From the NCBI GenBank assembly GCA_034766995.1, contig CM068315.1, positions 20,198,344 to 20,262,343 on the forward strand: DNA of 64,000 nt, written 5' to 3'. The position numbers and the translations under genes were made by a program. The notes below the pieces were generated by a model, which saw only the letters and a list, made by a program, of their open reading frames with translations, searched no databases and had not been told where the DNA came from. Shown in pieces: positions 36,369-48,147 of this stretch (positions are counted from its first letter, which is position 1; each line of letters opens with the position of its first letter). The stretch comes from Acanthacorydalis orientalis (taxonomy: Eukaryota > Arthropoda > Insecta > Megaloptera > Corydalidae).

Positions 36369-37625
36369 TCAGGTTGGTGCAAAAATAATTGCGATTTTGA
36401 CGCATCTAGTATAAAGACTCATATACAAGTTAAAAATTATATTTATTAATTAAAATGAAGACCATTGGCCTGCACACATTTCTCTTAACGGGAAAGTCCT
36501 GGAATTAACGAATTCATCGTTTGGGCGATGGTCTTGCTTTGGGCCGATCGTTGATCTTTGAAAACCTTCTCTCGTAGGAAATTACTCAAATGTTTAAAAA
36601 AATGATAATCTGTCAGAGACAGATCTGGAGAATAAGATGGGTGAGGTAAGGTTTCATAACCCAGATTATTTATTTTTTTTTGAAGTCATTTGTGAGACGT
36701 GTGGTCTGGTATTGTCGAAGAAGAATTGGTCCTCTTCAATTTACTAATGCTAGCCGTAAACAATGGAACTTCTCATGAATTTTTTTTCACTTCCCTGACA
36801 ATATTTATCTGCTCTCATTGTTTCATCGGGATTTAAGAAGTTGTACTGAATGATGTCACTTACCGACCACCAAACAGTGACCATAATCTTTTTTTCATGA
36901 AGCTTAAGTTTAGGAAACGGTTTTGGTGTTTCTCGGTCTAGCCACTATGATGAACGTTTCCGATTGTTGCAGAGAATCCACTTTTCATTACATGTAACAA
37001 TACGATCAAGAAAGGGATCATTTTTTTTACGCAAAAGACGCGCAGAGCAGACTTCCTATTGCCGAATTGCTTGATGTTTGTTTAATTTATACGGTACCAA
37101 TTTTTCAGCTTTTTTGTTTTTCCAATTAGGCTCAAATATCGAACAACTGTTAAATGATCAACATTGAGTTTTGCCATCTGTCGAGTTGTTTTACGCGGGT
37201 CCGCTTCAATAATGCTTCTTAAATCATTATTGTCTTTAGTTGAAGGACGTTATCAACCTTCCTCAACATCAAGGCTTTCGTTTTCATCACGAAATTTTTG
37301 GAACCAGTGTTGAGTTATACGTTAACTAATTGACTTTTCGCCAAAAACAAATTTGATATTTCGAGCAGTTTCTGTTGCTTCACGTTCCAATTTAAACTCA
37401 TATAACAATATCGTGCAAATTTACTTTTTTCCAAGACTAATTTAAGGGGTTATATCCAACAATACTAAAGAATGAAAACAATAGTTATAAGCTGAAATCA
37501 GTAGTGTTAATTTCATTGTTTACAACGATGTATCACATGACTATAACAAAAGATAACGGTAACTAGAAAAATCGGTACCAAACTTAAAATAATAAAAACC
37601 GAAATTATTTTTGCACCAACCTAAT
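36369..37625 (-). mobile_element. Mariner element, Hsmar1/cecropia-type ends, decayed
   Basis: 1257 bp. The ends read TCAGGTTGGTGCAAAAATAA on the left and, on minus, TTAGGTTGGTGCAAAAATAA on the right, the terminal type known from Hsmar1-like (cecropia) mariners. The transposase on minus is broken in every frame, but pieces read across 36490-37400, including a region like KNKKAEKLVPYKL near 37090. Only debris. Confidence 0.82.
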
Positions 37626-37629
37626 ATAA

Positions 37630-37775
37630 ATCATTTTTCACTCACCGTACCAATCACAATTTTTTTCTTGCAAAAAATGTTCAATAACTGATTATTGATC
37701 AACTTGCTTTTTTTTCCTTATGCTTATTTCGATGGTTATGCCATTACTCTTAAAACGATAAGGTAAGGTACAACT
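37630..37775. repeat. Foldback repeat family, left arm only
   Basis: AAATCATTTTTCACTCACC, ATGTTCAATAACTGATTATT, TATGCTTATTTCGATGGT and ATGCCATTACTCTTAAAACG. It starts five bases after the mariner element, so the mariner may have replaced or hit the copy's edge. Confidence 0.5.
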
Positions 37776-38009
37776 TTTTTACTGAATATGATCATTATTT
37801 TTATTAAATTCTTATATGGCTGTTTAAAATTTCAATAAAAAGGACAAACTTTGTAGTAGCACACAAATATGTTACGAAAATGGTTTGTCGATAAGATAAA
37901 ACTAATCGACGATAAGTTATGAATTACTATAATATAATTAGTATATATTAGTATATTATATACAAATTAGTATAATCAAATATCATATATTACAATACTA
38001 ATTATTAAT

Positions 38010-38290
38010 ATACTGGAAACTCTCGACAATTACCATATGAATAAAAAGTGCTATATTATCTATATAATTTATTGGCTTGAGTCGATCAAGGGAAAAGAAG
38101 ATAACTGATCGATAATAGAAATTATTGACTGGAATTTAAGTAATGTAAAAAGATTGAGACAGATGCTAATGAACAAGTAGGATAAGAATAATATATATTA
38201 CAATAACATATATCGCAATACAGGAAACTCTCGATATTTACTATATGAATAAAAAGCGATATATTATCAATATAATCTGTTGACGTGAAT
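38010..38290 (+). repeat. Direct duplication of about 205-bp period
   Basis: The motif GGAAACTCTCGACAATTACC with ATATGAATAAAAAGTGCTAT at 38016-38060 recurs at 38222-38270 as GGAAACTCTCGATATTTACT with ATATGAATAAAAAGCGATAT. Between them lies the 38095-38192 copy of the repeat seen at 31835. Such GAAACTCTCG ends are seen in pogo/Tigger elements, and a pogo pseudogene follows directly. Confidence 0.5.
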
Positions 38291-38420
38291 TAATTTTTGT
38301 ATGAAACATGTAATTTAGAATTGACCATTACATGAAATACAATAATATTGATTCAGTTTATATGTTTAGTAATCAAGTAATATTTGATAAGAAAGCCAAT
38401 ATTTTATAATAAATACTTCA

Positions 38421-39325
38421 ATGAAAGAGTTTTATAAAAGTACGTCGTACTTTTCTAAAGACAATTTTTTGGAAATGGAACAGGAAATTTGGGCCACGCA
38501 AGAAATTTTCGTAGATTGGTACACAAACAATTTTCGTCCTACCGTACTTCATTTTTGCGAAGAAAATGTTTTACTAGCAAAGGCATTTCTTCTTTTGGAC
38601 AATGTCCTTGGGCATCCTCCAAACCTTGCTGAAGTAAAAACATCATTGGATGTCAAGGTTGTTTACACGCCCTTAAGTACACCATCGGTACTGCAACCGA
38701 TGGACTAGGGGGTAATAGTAACATTTCAAGCATATTACCGCCGTAAAACCTTTATGGAAATAGTGACAGTTTTGGACACTTCAGAGAACATTTAAAGATT
38801 ATTGGCGGTCATTAGATATTTTGAAGGGTATTAACAACATTGAAACAGCTTGGGACGAAACGTCAAAATGTGTTTAAATGGAGTGTAATGCAAACTTCTT
38901 CCAGCTTTTGTCCACGAATTCGAAGGATTAGAGCAGGTGGAAAATGTTATTGAATATGTTATCAGGCCTTGCATGAGAAGTGGGATTTGCCGATTTTACA
39001 GCTGAAAATGTGACAAAAGTTTTAGATAGCCATGAGAAGCCGTTCTCCAATGGAGCCCTAGAAGAATTAACCAAAGAATTAAGTCGATAGTCGGAGAAGA
39101 AGAAAGAAAACAAGGAAGAACCTCATTTAAAAGTTATAAAAACATTCGATCTACAACACATTCTTTCAATCATAGAGGCGTTAACTGATGAAATCGGTGA
39201 GATTGATTACGACTGGGAACAAAGTGCAAACGTAAAAGGGAGCATAATAATGGTATCTATTGGTCTTTATTCTCAAATACTTAAAGAAATAAAAAGAAAA
39301 TCTAGACACACTGAACACATCTAAA
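38421..39325 (+). pseudogene. pogo/Tigger-type transposase fragment
   Basis: The plus strand reads MKEFYKSTSYFSKDNF, FVDWYTNNFRPTVLHF, then LLLDNVLGHPPNL (the DNAPGHP box of Tigger), VVYTPLSTPSVLQPMD followed by TAG, and then GVIVTFQAYYRRKTF, all in order as in Tigger/jerky-like transposases (family motif LLQPMDQGVI). Further on, DILKGINNIETAWDE also matches the family. It lacks the HTH_CENPB N-terminal part and has several stops and frameshifts. Confidence 0.78.
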
Positions 39326-39707
39326 CACTGAATATTTTTTTTCGTACAGGGAATCCGCAATCAGAGACTTCAACACAGAATTAAAATCTCTTTCAAATTT
39401 TACATTTTTATTAAATTTAGTTTAGTTATTATTTGAGGATATATAATTTATTTTTACAATTATATATTAATTTCAAAGCTTTAAACATAATAATGTTATA
39501 TTACATATTCGTATTTTACGACGGCATAGAACCTAACTCAATGACTCTTATCATAAATTGATTCATTTTACGCCGATTCGGTATTCGCCGGCTCATTCAG
39601 AAACGGAACTGCGGCGTAAACCGAAGGCTACTTGTATATATATATATATTGACAGATAATGCCATATGTAAGTTTGTACATTATTTTTTCAAACAGAATA
39701 CTGTGTA

Positions 39708-40959
39708 CGAGGGTAAAGTGATAATTACCCGTGTTTGACAAGAGATGGGACCACTGATATCAAACTGCAGTATCTTTTAACAACATTATCTTTCAAACTA
39801 CTACTGTCAAAGTTTGAACACAATATGTTAATTAGCTTAGTTTTGACAGTTATTCAAAATAAATAACTATTCTCTTTTTTAACTACGGAAAAAAATCAGT
39901 ATCGATCAGTGATTAGATTTTTGTTTCTGGAAAATGTGTGGAGAAATTAATAAAAAGTTACAGGCTGTCTACGGGGACTCTGGACCTTCGATGACAATTA
40001 TCAGATATTGGTTCAATGAATTTAAACGTGGTCGTACAATTTAGGTGACTACTGAAGAGATGATTGGAAAAATCTATGACATTGTTTTAAATGATCGTAG
40101 AATTAAAGTGCATGATATAGTTGAGATAGTAGGCATCTCAGATGAACATGTACGGAACATCTTACACGATATTTGCATATGAAAAACCTATCCACCAGAT
40201 GGGTGCCGCGTTTGTTCACGATCGACCAAAAACGCATTCGAATTAATATTTCAATGAAGTGTTTAACGATGTTTAAACGTAATCAATACGAATTTTTGCG
40301 TCGATACATAATCGTTGATGAAACATGAATCCCGCATTATTTTACCAGCATTATACACCTGAAACGAAAGAGCAGTCAAAAAATGGACTTCTCGTGGAGA
40401 ACGTGCACCAATGTGATGACAATTGTTTTCTAGGATACTCATGGAATATTGCTAATCGTCTATATTGAAAATGAGAAAACAATAACAGGAGCCTACTATG
40501 TATCATTATTAGACTAGCTGAATGATGAAATCAAGAAAAAACGTCCTCATTTGGCAAAGAAAAAAGTGCTTTCCATCACGACAATGCACTGCCACACAAG
40601 TCAACAATTGGGATGTCAAAATTGCATGAATTACACTACGAATTGCTTCCACATCCACCAATATTCTCCACATTTTGGTACCGTGTGACTTTTTCCTGTT
40701 TTCAAACTTGAAGAAATGGCTTGGAGGTAAAAGATTTTAATCAAATTCGGAAGTCATTGCTGTTGTAAATACCTTTTTTGAGGAGTCCGACAAACCGTAC
40801 TATTATAAAAGTAACCGTACTATTAGGAAGGGATAAAAAAAACTGGAAATGCGTTGAACTAAGTGCATTGAGGTAAAAGTAGAATACCTTGAAAAAAAAC
40901 AATTTTCTCAAAAAAGTGTGTTTTCTTGTCAAACACGGCTACTTATTATTCTACCCTCG
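39708..40959 (+). mobile_element. Mariner element with CGAGGGTA ends, decayed transposase
   Basis: 1252 bp between TA dinucleotides (39706-39707, 40960-40961). The ends CGAGGGTAAAGTGATAATTA and (minus) CGAGGGTAGAATAATAAGTA agree for 14 of 20 bases and then share CCGTGTTTGACAAG. The transposase on plus starts at 39934 (MCGEINKKLQAVYGDSGPSM), with TTEEMIGKIYDIVLNDRRIK and VHDIVEIVGIS (second HTH). Near 40575-40640 it has DNALPHKSTIGMSKLHEL. Stops and shifts occur throughout. Confidence 0.85.
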
Positions 40960-40961
40960 TA

Positions 40962-41424
40962 AAAGTAAAATATACTTTATGTTTTGTCTAATCCATTTTG
41001 AATATACGATATTGTCAATAAATATGTACACAATTAATTGAAAAGAACAGTTTGACAGGTTTCACTTTTTTTAATATTTATGTAAATGTCTATGATCACA
41101 AAAATCGAACAATTAGTGTTGCAAATAGAAAGAACAATTAGTCTTGCAAAGATTTAACGTTCAAAGAAATTTTAAATGTGCAACTCTCTTATCCATACAA
41201 AATGCATTTATAATTAATATCTCTAAAACGGTACAGGGAATCGTAATGAACGTTTACACAAGAATGTCTATATTTATAACCTAACCACAAAAAAAATTTC
41301 AAACAATTCTTTAACTTTTTATTTCCTTTCATTATATTTAAAAATCTGATCTTTAATTATACAAGCACGTGTAAAAATACTGAAAACTTAAAATTGAATT
41401 TCTGTTCACCAATACCACTGTCTT
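40962..41424. other. Intergenic, no feature seen
   Basis: AT-rich, no ORF or repeat ends. Confidence 0.35.
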
Positions 41425-42277
41425 ACATACAAGTCTGGCAACAAATAGGAATTTCAATAACGAAAACTACCGATTGTTGGTCGAACTATTGATAACGATT
41501 TCCACCACTACGCGGCACCACCCGTACGGGGATCCTTCTATCCATGGTCGTGTATATAGGTCTGGCAACGAACAGTAATTTCAATGATCAAAACGGTATC
41601 GCTTGTTGGTCGATCTTTTTAATTACGATTTCCGCCACTATGCGGTACAACCCGTAGAGGGATATACTTCTATCTAATTATAACTTACTTGTCACCGCTC
41701 TCGTAATAATGGTGTAATTCTAATAATAGCGTTTTATACTAATCGAATTTTCATTGAAGTTGTGTATTAAAGGATAATAAAGTGTCATAGAATATTAAAA
41801 GATGATAAATGTCGCGCACTTACACATATTTAACAATTTTGTCTTTGTTAATACATATTTAAAAAAAAGTTCAACCAATAAGCGATACCGTTTTCAAACC
41901 GTCGTTGTCAGACTTGTTGTATGTAAGATCGTGCTTCTATCTAACCATACCATACTTGTCACTGCTCTCGTAATAATAGCGTAATTCTAATAATAACGTT
42001 TTTTACTAATCGAATTTTCATGGAAGTTGAGTATTAAAAGATAATAAAATGTCTTTGAGTATTAAAAGACGATAAATGCCGCGCACTTACACATTTAACA
42101 ATTTTCTTTGTTAATACATATTTAAAATTAGCGCTATACTGTGAAAAATAAGGGAGGGAATGTATCCCTTTACGGATGGCGTCGCGTGTTGGCGGAAATT
42201 GTTATTAAAAACTTCGACCAACAAGCGGTCCTGTTTTCAATACCGTCGTTGCCAGACCTGCATGTAAAACCGTGACC
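41425..42277. repeat. Composite block of tandem and inverted repeats
   Basis: Unit A, about 115-125 bp (GTCTGGCAACRAA ... TTGTTGGTCGA ... GATTTCC...CCACTA), occurs twice in direct order (41425-41540, 41546-41672) and once inverted (42160-42277). A partial inverted A piece lies at 41865-41930. Unit B, about 200 bp (ACTTGTCACCGCTCTCGTAA ... TACTAATCGAATTTTCAT ... AATGCCGCGCACTTACAC), occurs twice in direct order (41667-41870, 41934-42130). The layout is A-A-B-a'-B-a'. No coding sense was found. Confidence 0.65.
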
Positions 42278-42816
42278 AATACAGAGTCAATTTTAAATTT
42301 TACACATATATTTATAATAGAAAAAAAACAGTAGTTTTACAAATTTATATCTGTCTGCGAGTATTGTACATCAGTCCCAAACATGCTAAAATTATTCAAA
42401 TTTTACAGATAGTATACAGATAGTAGTCGATTTCACTCCTTATATACATATAGCAGAAAAGGGAAAGTACTGAGTTAAGTGTATATAAACTTTTTTTTCT
42501 AAAAAAGAGAAACAAAATAATTGTGTGTTATTTTGTGTTTAGTTTTTTTAACAGTAATAGCATTTAGTGTTTCACCCTATATAAAATATCATAAGTTCAA
42601 TTGATGCCAATCTATAACTATAACAATAATAATAATAATATTCTAAATTCGCGTGTCGAGGTTAGAGCTATTTTTCTGTAACTAAATAAACGTGTTAAGG
42701 TCACATCTAAAAAAAACAAACTTCGAAATTTGATATTGGAACATTGTGATTTAAAATAAATGCGTGAATTTCGAAGAACCAATAAGAAAAATGAAATCAC
42801 TCAACATATACATACA

Positions 42817-42820
<4 letters not shown>
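42278..42820. other. Intergenic, no feature seen
   Basis: AT-rich with a short (TAA)n stretch at about 42622-42640. Confidence 0.35.
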
Positions 42821-42866
<46 letters not shown>

Positions 42867-42870
42867 TATA
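42821..42870. repeat. (TA)n microsatellite
   Basis: About 50 bp of TA, ending in GCATATATGC next to the dispersed repeat. Confidence 0.92.
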
Positions 42871-42977
42871 TGCAAGGGGGTTTGGCCCCCTGCTCGCTGC
42901 ACTCGCCCACTTGTCAATTATAGGCCTTTACATGTAACTGAAATGATGAAACAATAAACATATTTTTTAAAACTCAT
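42866..42977 (-). repeat. Dispersed repeat next to (TA)n, copy 2 (inverted)
   Basis: The reverse complement shares AAATATGTTTATTGTTTCAT, GGCCTATAATTGA and CAAGTGGGCGAGTGCA with 18318-18435. A run GGGGGTTTGGCCCCC, itself palindromic, marks the array side. Confidence 0.65.
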
Positions 42978-43040
42978 TTATGTCTATATAATTATTATCA
43001 CAACAGATATATCGCAACGGAGTTGTTATATATATATATA

Positions 43041-43232
43041 GTCGGCAAGGTCCGACTTTGACTAGTCAATATATATCCCGATTTATAAAATGTAGATCAC
43101 CTTCACCCTCACCCTTTTCTAACCCAGTCAGGCGCACGTATGCAGCCCTGAGTAGAGGTTCTACTTCGGACTTTGACTGACGGCGGCGCGGCAAAGTCGG
43201 ACTCTGCCTGGTCGTCGGATTTTGCCTACGAC
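43041..43232 (-). repeat. GTCGGA-motif dispersed repeat, copy 1
   Basis: 192 bp bounded by GTCGGCAAGG and (inverted) GTCGTAGGCA. The interior holds AGTCGGAC-like units and CTACTCAGGGCTGCATAC (minus). It is the reverse complement of 63271-63527 over nearly its whole length. No ORF. TA arrays flank both sides. Confidence 0.7.

Positions 43233-43234
<2 letters not shown>

Positions 43235-43282
<48 letters not shown>
43235..43282. repeat. (TA)n microsatellite
   Basis: 48-bp TA array directly after the GTCGGA repeat. Confidence 0.93.
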
Positions 43283-43285
<3 letters not shown>

Positions 43286-43360
43286 TATGTCTATATCAAC
43301 ATCTTTTTAGATAATTATATTTTGCAACGTTTTGTTTATCAAGTTTTTTATGGATAATTT

Positions 43361-43362
<2 letters not shown>

Positions 43363-43421
<59 letters not shown>

Positions 43422-43462
43422 TATGTATGTGTGTGCGTGCATGAGTGCGTGTGTATGTGTTT
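43363..43462. repeat. (TA)n followed by (GT)n-like tract
   Basis: TA array to about 43431, then GTGTGCGTGCATGAGTGCGT and similar alternating purine-pyrimidine sequence. Confidence 0.92.
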
Positions 43463-44654
43463 GTGGTTGACTATATTTTTATTCCACAACCTGACCTTAA
43501 ATGTGTTAGATTTGCTCTCAGCGAAAATATAACTTCACCCCAGAAGTCTTAATCAAATGTTATGTACGTTTTTTTAGGGATCTCAATGGCCCTTATTCGC
43601 TCTATTTGAGTAATAAAGGACGTTTTTTTTAGTGTATTATAAGAGGTGATACCAGCTTTATTTATTGAATTATTTTGGTGGTGTTCATCATTTAGGGATC
43701 ACTTGAGTTTCTGCTTTTCATTAGTTTCAGTATGATAGTTATTTTTTTGTTAAATTTTAGATAACTGAGTTGCCTCAAATCTACCTGAAGATGACACATG
43801 CTGAAACTAATAGTGTATAATGAAAACTCGAGTGATTACAAAGGCGAAGACTATTATACAGATATTCTAGTTTTAATATTTATCTAACATTTAAATATTT
43901 ATTATGAATTACTTTAGGACATATATTTCTAGTTGAATGGGGAAAATGCATAAGATTTTATCGAAATGTTCTTTTATTTCCACAGCAACGTTGGAGCACT
44001 AACACATTGTTTTTTTGAGTTAATATTTTTTCTTTGTTCTTCTCTCTTTGAATATTTCGGTAAATATCCACATTTGATCTCGTTTTGTACTGGAGTTTCT
44101 AACTGATGCAGTGATATTTCATACACTGAACCAATTTATTATTATTTCATAACTTTGAAGATTTTATCTATGTGAAAATTAATTATAATATTCTTCTAAC
44201 TTAACGATAATTTTTGTTTATTGATTTTAAAATTATAATATGTACAACTACTTTACCCTACTTATCAAATTTGAAAAAAAATCACATGTACTTTTATAGT
44301 TTCAAGGAAATTAAATTAAAAAAAATTTACCGTTGCTATTTTTATCTAGACTGTTTCAATTATGCCCTGTGTATTTTCGAAATAATTTATGAAGTGTTTT
44401 TGAATTTGTTTACTTATAAGGTCTTTCTATAAATAAAATAAATCAAATTTGTTTATACATTTGAAAAGGCTATTTTAATAAAAATATTTTGTAAATTACA
44501 AAACTTTTATTATTTCATTGAATTAAATACTTGAAATGTACCCATATATACGTGGGTTTTATAAGTTTTGTAAATTTCTATGGTGTAGCGCCACCATTCA
44601 TTTGGTAACATTACGGCTATCAAGTGTCATTTTTTAAACTAGCATAGGTGAAAT
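43463..44654. other. Intergenic, no gene seen
   Basis: AT-rich; the ORF 44214-44432 is AT-driven and unlike a known family. Confidence 0.35.
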
Positions 44655-45350
44655 TTCATCCAGAAGCGACGCGTTGTTCACATTCTACAGATATTTACAG
44701 CGAGCATTATAGCAGTTTCCGCAAAAATGAAAAAAACGAGCAGTCCTTTTTGCGTCGATTCGTCCCCGTGGATGAAAAATGGATCTACCACTAGACACCT
44801 GAGTTGAAGCAGCAGTCAAAGCAGTGGACAACGACTGGTAAAAGTATGCCGAAAAAGGCGAAGACCGTTTTGTCGGTTGGGAAGGTGATGCCACTGTTTT
44901 TTTGGATTCCCAAAGGATCATACAAATCGATTACTTTACGAAGGGAAAAACTGTAACAGGAGCCTATTATGCAACATTATTGGACCGTTTGAAATGAGAG
45001 CTGAATCAAAAATGGCCAAGATTGGAGCACAAAAAAGTGCTCTTAAACAAGGACAACGCGCCGTCCCACAAATCGACCGTCGCAATGGCAAAATTGCACG
45101 AATTAGGCTTCGAATTGATTCCACATCCACTTTATTCTTCAGACTTGGCCTCGTACGACTTCTTCCTGTTCCCAAACTTGAAAACTAGACTCAGTGGGAA
45201 TCGTCGTTGTTAATGTGTATTTTGCAAACTCGTTGGATCAAGTGTATAGCCCTCAACGGAGCCTATGTTGAGAAATAAAATCATTTTTTCTAAAAAAACG
45301 GTATTAATTTGCTTTTTTACCATACTTATCAAACAACCGTCGTGTATGTA
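44655..45350 (+). pseudogene. Mariner transposase, 5'-truncated, same lineage as 39708 element
   Basis: Plus-strand pieces: FLRRFVPVDEKWIYH (first Asp), KQQSKQWTTTGKSMPKKAK, VMPLFFWIPKGS, then DNAPSHKSTVAMAKLHELGF (second Asp), PHPLYSSDLASYDFFLFPNL (third Asp). Several shifts and stops. The N-terminal part and left terminal repeat are missing. The right end (CTTATCAAACAACCG) resembles the sub-terminal part of the 39708 copy, but the last CGAGGGTA bases are lost where the next mariner begins. Confidence 0.75.
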
Positions 45351-45351
45351 T

Positions 45352-45904
45352 TACGTTGGTAGTAAAATAATTGAGGTTTATGACCTTCAAATTCATATAC
45401 ATTTTTTTAATTTAAGTTGTTTTAAGTGGCCCAGAACTGTTGGGTGACTAACGCCTAATTTTTTTGCAAGCTCTCGAATTGTTGTGCGTGATTCTGATTC
45501 AACTAACGTCTTCAGTTGGTCGTTATGAACTGAAAAAGGACGCATGCGACCTTCTTCATCTTTAAGGCTCTCAACCCCAGCACGAAATTTTTGAAACCAC
45601 CATTGCACTGTACATTCGTTAACAGTACCTACACCAAAATAATCGAGCAGTTTCTGCTGCTTTGCCACCCGTTTGAAACTCATACAAAAAAAGCTCTTAT
45701 TTGCTTCTTTTTCGTCTTAAATTCAATAGCCCAATTGGACGTAAAATTAATAATCAAACCAAAGTCGATATTACCAAAATACATACCGAAAATAAACTTT
45801 AAAATGATACTAACATGAACACGATAAAATTACACTTCCATTGAAAAAAAATAAGGTTAGAAATCAGAAAACAAAAATTTGCAATTATTTTCCTACCAAC
45901 CTAA
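45352..45904 (-). mobile_element. Internally deleted mariner derivative (553 bp) of the 61244 lineage
   Basis: Ends TTACGTTGGTAGTAAAATAA and (minus) TTAGGTTGGTAGGAAAATAA match the full-size copy at 61244-62518. Only the N-terminal part is left on minus, 45393-45683: MSFKRVAKQQKLLDYFGV, CTVQWWFQKFRAGVESLKDE, then LAKKLGVSHPTVLGHLKQL (second HTH). The left part joins directly to the left end, so about 720 bp including all catalytic residues are gone. It sits at the broken right end of another mariner. Confidence 0.8.
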
Positions 45905-46493
45905 TAGATACAATATGTAATAGGTACAATATGTACAGTACATATGTTCATAACATTTATACAAGAATTACGTTGTATACTCAGACTACCTTCAATGGAA
46001 AGAGTTTCTGAGTTAAAACTTGTTTACTTAAGGAATAGTATTAAATATTAATTTCTTAATTTATCATTAGGTTTTATGTGTTAATTATAATATTTATAGC
46101 ACTCGACTTGCTTCTTATTCTATTCTAGGGTTGTATAATATAAATAGTCATATAAAAATAAAAATATGAGGTAAATTAAAAATCAAAACTGACTAATGAT
46201 TGTGATTTTTTTTTATCCATCGTGATAATTTGGAACTAATAAAAAATGTAGGCATCGAAATAAAACCAGCCCGAACACTAGATTTATTATATATACATAA
46301 TAAAAATAATATTAACTATGATGATTTTATCTCACATATAAATTATTATTGAGAAAAATAACATATAATTAAGTATTCTATAACATAAAGGTATAATTGC
46401 AGTATAAAGCGCAATGTAAAATAAAAAATATATTTAGTAAAATATATGACGTAATTTTATAAAATACTTTTTTGGAGTATTTATTATGAAATA
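45905..46493. other. Intergenic, no feature seen
   Basis: AT-rich, no ORF or repeat. Confidence 0.35.
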
Positions 46494-47769
46494 TTAGGGT
46501 GTAACATATGACATTGCGGAATTTGTAGGCGAGAATTAAAACGCAATATTTTTAACAAAACGAAATATATTTAATCAAAATAAGCTCCATTACCTTCAAT
46601 GGTCTTTTGCCAAAGAGAAATTAAACTGTTTATCCCATTTTTATAAAAATCGACATTTTTTGAGTTTATAAAGTCCTCGAATCCTTGAATCACTTCTGTT
46701 TGATTTCGGAATTTTTTATTTCTTGAATAATATTCCAAGTGGCGAAAAAGACGATAGTCTGTCGGTGAAAGATCTGGTGAATAAGTGGTATGCGGTAAAA
46801 TTTCATAACTTAATGAATTTAATTTGGAAATTGTCATTCAAGATGTGTGTGGTCGAGCATTGTCTTGCAATAGTATTGGCTCATTTCTATTGATTAGCAT
46901 TGGCTGTTTTGTTTTTAATTTTTCATTCATATTGTCGATTTTGCGACAATATGAATCAGCCGTAATTGCTTCACTTGGTTTTAAAAAAGAATAATGGATT
47001 ATTCCTTTACTTGTCCACCACACAGTAATCATAACTTTTTTTCGGTTTAATAACGGCTCGATTGCATGTCCTGAAGATTCATTTGCATTTAACCATTGTC
47101 CAGATCATTTTCTGTTATCATAGAGAATCCACTTTTCATTATAAGTAATGATTCGATTTAAAAATGATGTTTTATCATTTCGAATCATCAATGAAGAACA
47201 CACCTCTAAGCGTCTCAGTTTCTGACCATCTGTCAATTCGTGCGCCACACATTTATCTAGCTTTTTCACCTTTCCTATTGCAGTAAGGTGACGAAAAACA
47301 GTAATAACACTAACACTTAAATCACATGCGAGAGCTCGAACTGTTGTATGTGGATGAGCTTCCACCATGGTTCTCAAATGTTCTTCGTTCACAACGGCTT
47401 CGGGCCTTCCTCGAGGCTCATTGTCGAGGTTCATATTACCGGAACGAATTTTTTTGAACCATAATTGAATTGTTCTCTGGTTAGCCGACCTTTCTCCGAA
47501 AGCTCCATTGATATTTCCACCAGCTACCGCTGCATTGTGCCCCAACTTGAACTCATATAAAAAAGTAGACGCAAATCTTTTGTGGACACCATCCTGTTAA
47601 AGGGTATAAAAAAATAACAATAATAACTCCATATTTAAAAACAGTTGAAGGGTACAGTACATTAGTCAATTTCAAATAGTTAAACTTGTAAAATATTGCA
47701 CAGAACCTTTCCCAATCGCGGTCGACCTCCGAATGACTGAAATTCGGCAACTTGATATGTTACAACCTA
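46494..47769 (-). mobile_element. Mariner element, TTAGGnTGTAACATAT ends (SETMAR-like)
   Basis: About 1.28 kb. Ends TTAGGGTGTAACATATGACA and (minus) TTAGGTTGTAACATATCAAG, with further likeness inside (ATTGCGGAATTT / GTTGCCGAATTT). Transposase on minus in three large open pieces (47105-47545, 46838-47032, 46571-46837). A second full mariner coordinate set with both ends intact. Confidence 0.87.
46571..47575 (-). pseudogene. Mariner transposase, SETMAR/cecropia-like, few lesions
   Basis: N-terminal piece: ERSANQRTIQLWFKKIRSGN, LACDLSVSVITVFRHL (HTH), then a region where the first catalytic motif reads ITYNEKWILYDNRK, so the usual Asp of T.DEKW is Asn. Middle piece: MITVWWTSKGIIHYSFLKP and LLQDNARPHTS with the second Asp. 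Last piece: ISKLNSLSYEILPHTTYSPD and LSPTDYRLFRHLEYY with the third Asp, and the end WQKTIEGNGAYFD. At least two breaks near 47033-47104 and 46837. The lost first Asp means the product would be dead even without the breaks. Confidence 0.83.
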
Positions 47770-47868
47770 ATATTATTTGTTTTATTATTATTTTATTACT
47801 TGACACTTAAACATCCGGCTATCTAATTCATACACTTATGTAAACAACTGGTAATAAATTGCGAGTGT

Positions 47869-48021
47869 CTAGAATTCGTCTTGTGTTCTAAGGAAAATGT
47901 CAGAACCTTCAGAATTATCACTTAAATCCTTATGTTCATCTACAAAATTTTCAGAACCAGTAAATTATTCATTACAAGATAAATCGTCCACAAAGATTTC
48001 ATCATCACTATGTACAGACAT
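47869..48021 (-). pseudogene. Acidic N-terminal remnant of a piggyBac-like transposase
   Basis: The minus strand reads MSVHSDDEIFVDDLSCNE, then TAA, then FTGSENFVDEHKDLSDNSEG and a stop at 47869-47871. Fifty codons rich in Asp/Glu/Ser, as in piggyBac N-termini; no catalytic part follows. Assignment rests on composition and on lying just inside the TTAA-side end. Confidence 0.4.
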
Positions 48022-48147
48022 TTTTTTAGTCTTTCGATAATTTAAAAATTACAATTTTAAAATAAAAAAAATACCGTGTATTTTACACTACACACTACAG
48101 AAGTAAAACTTACGTAAAATCCACATACACACCAGGTAGAAATCAGA

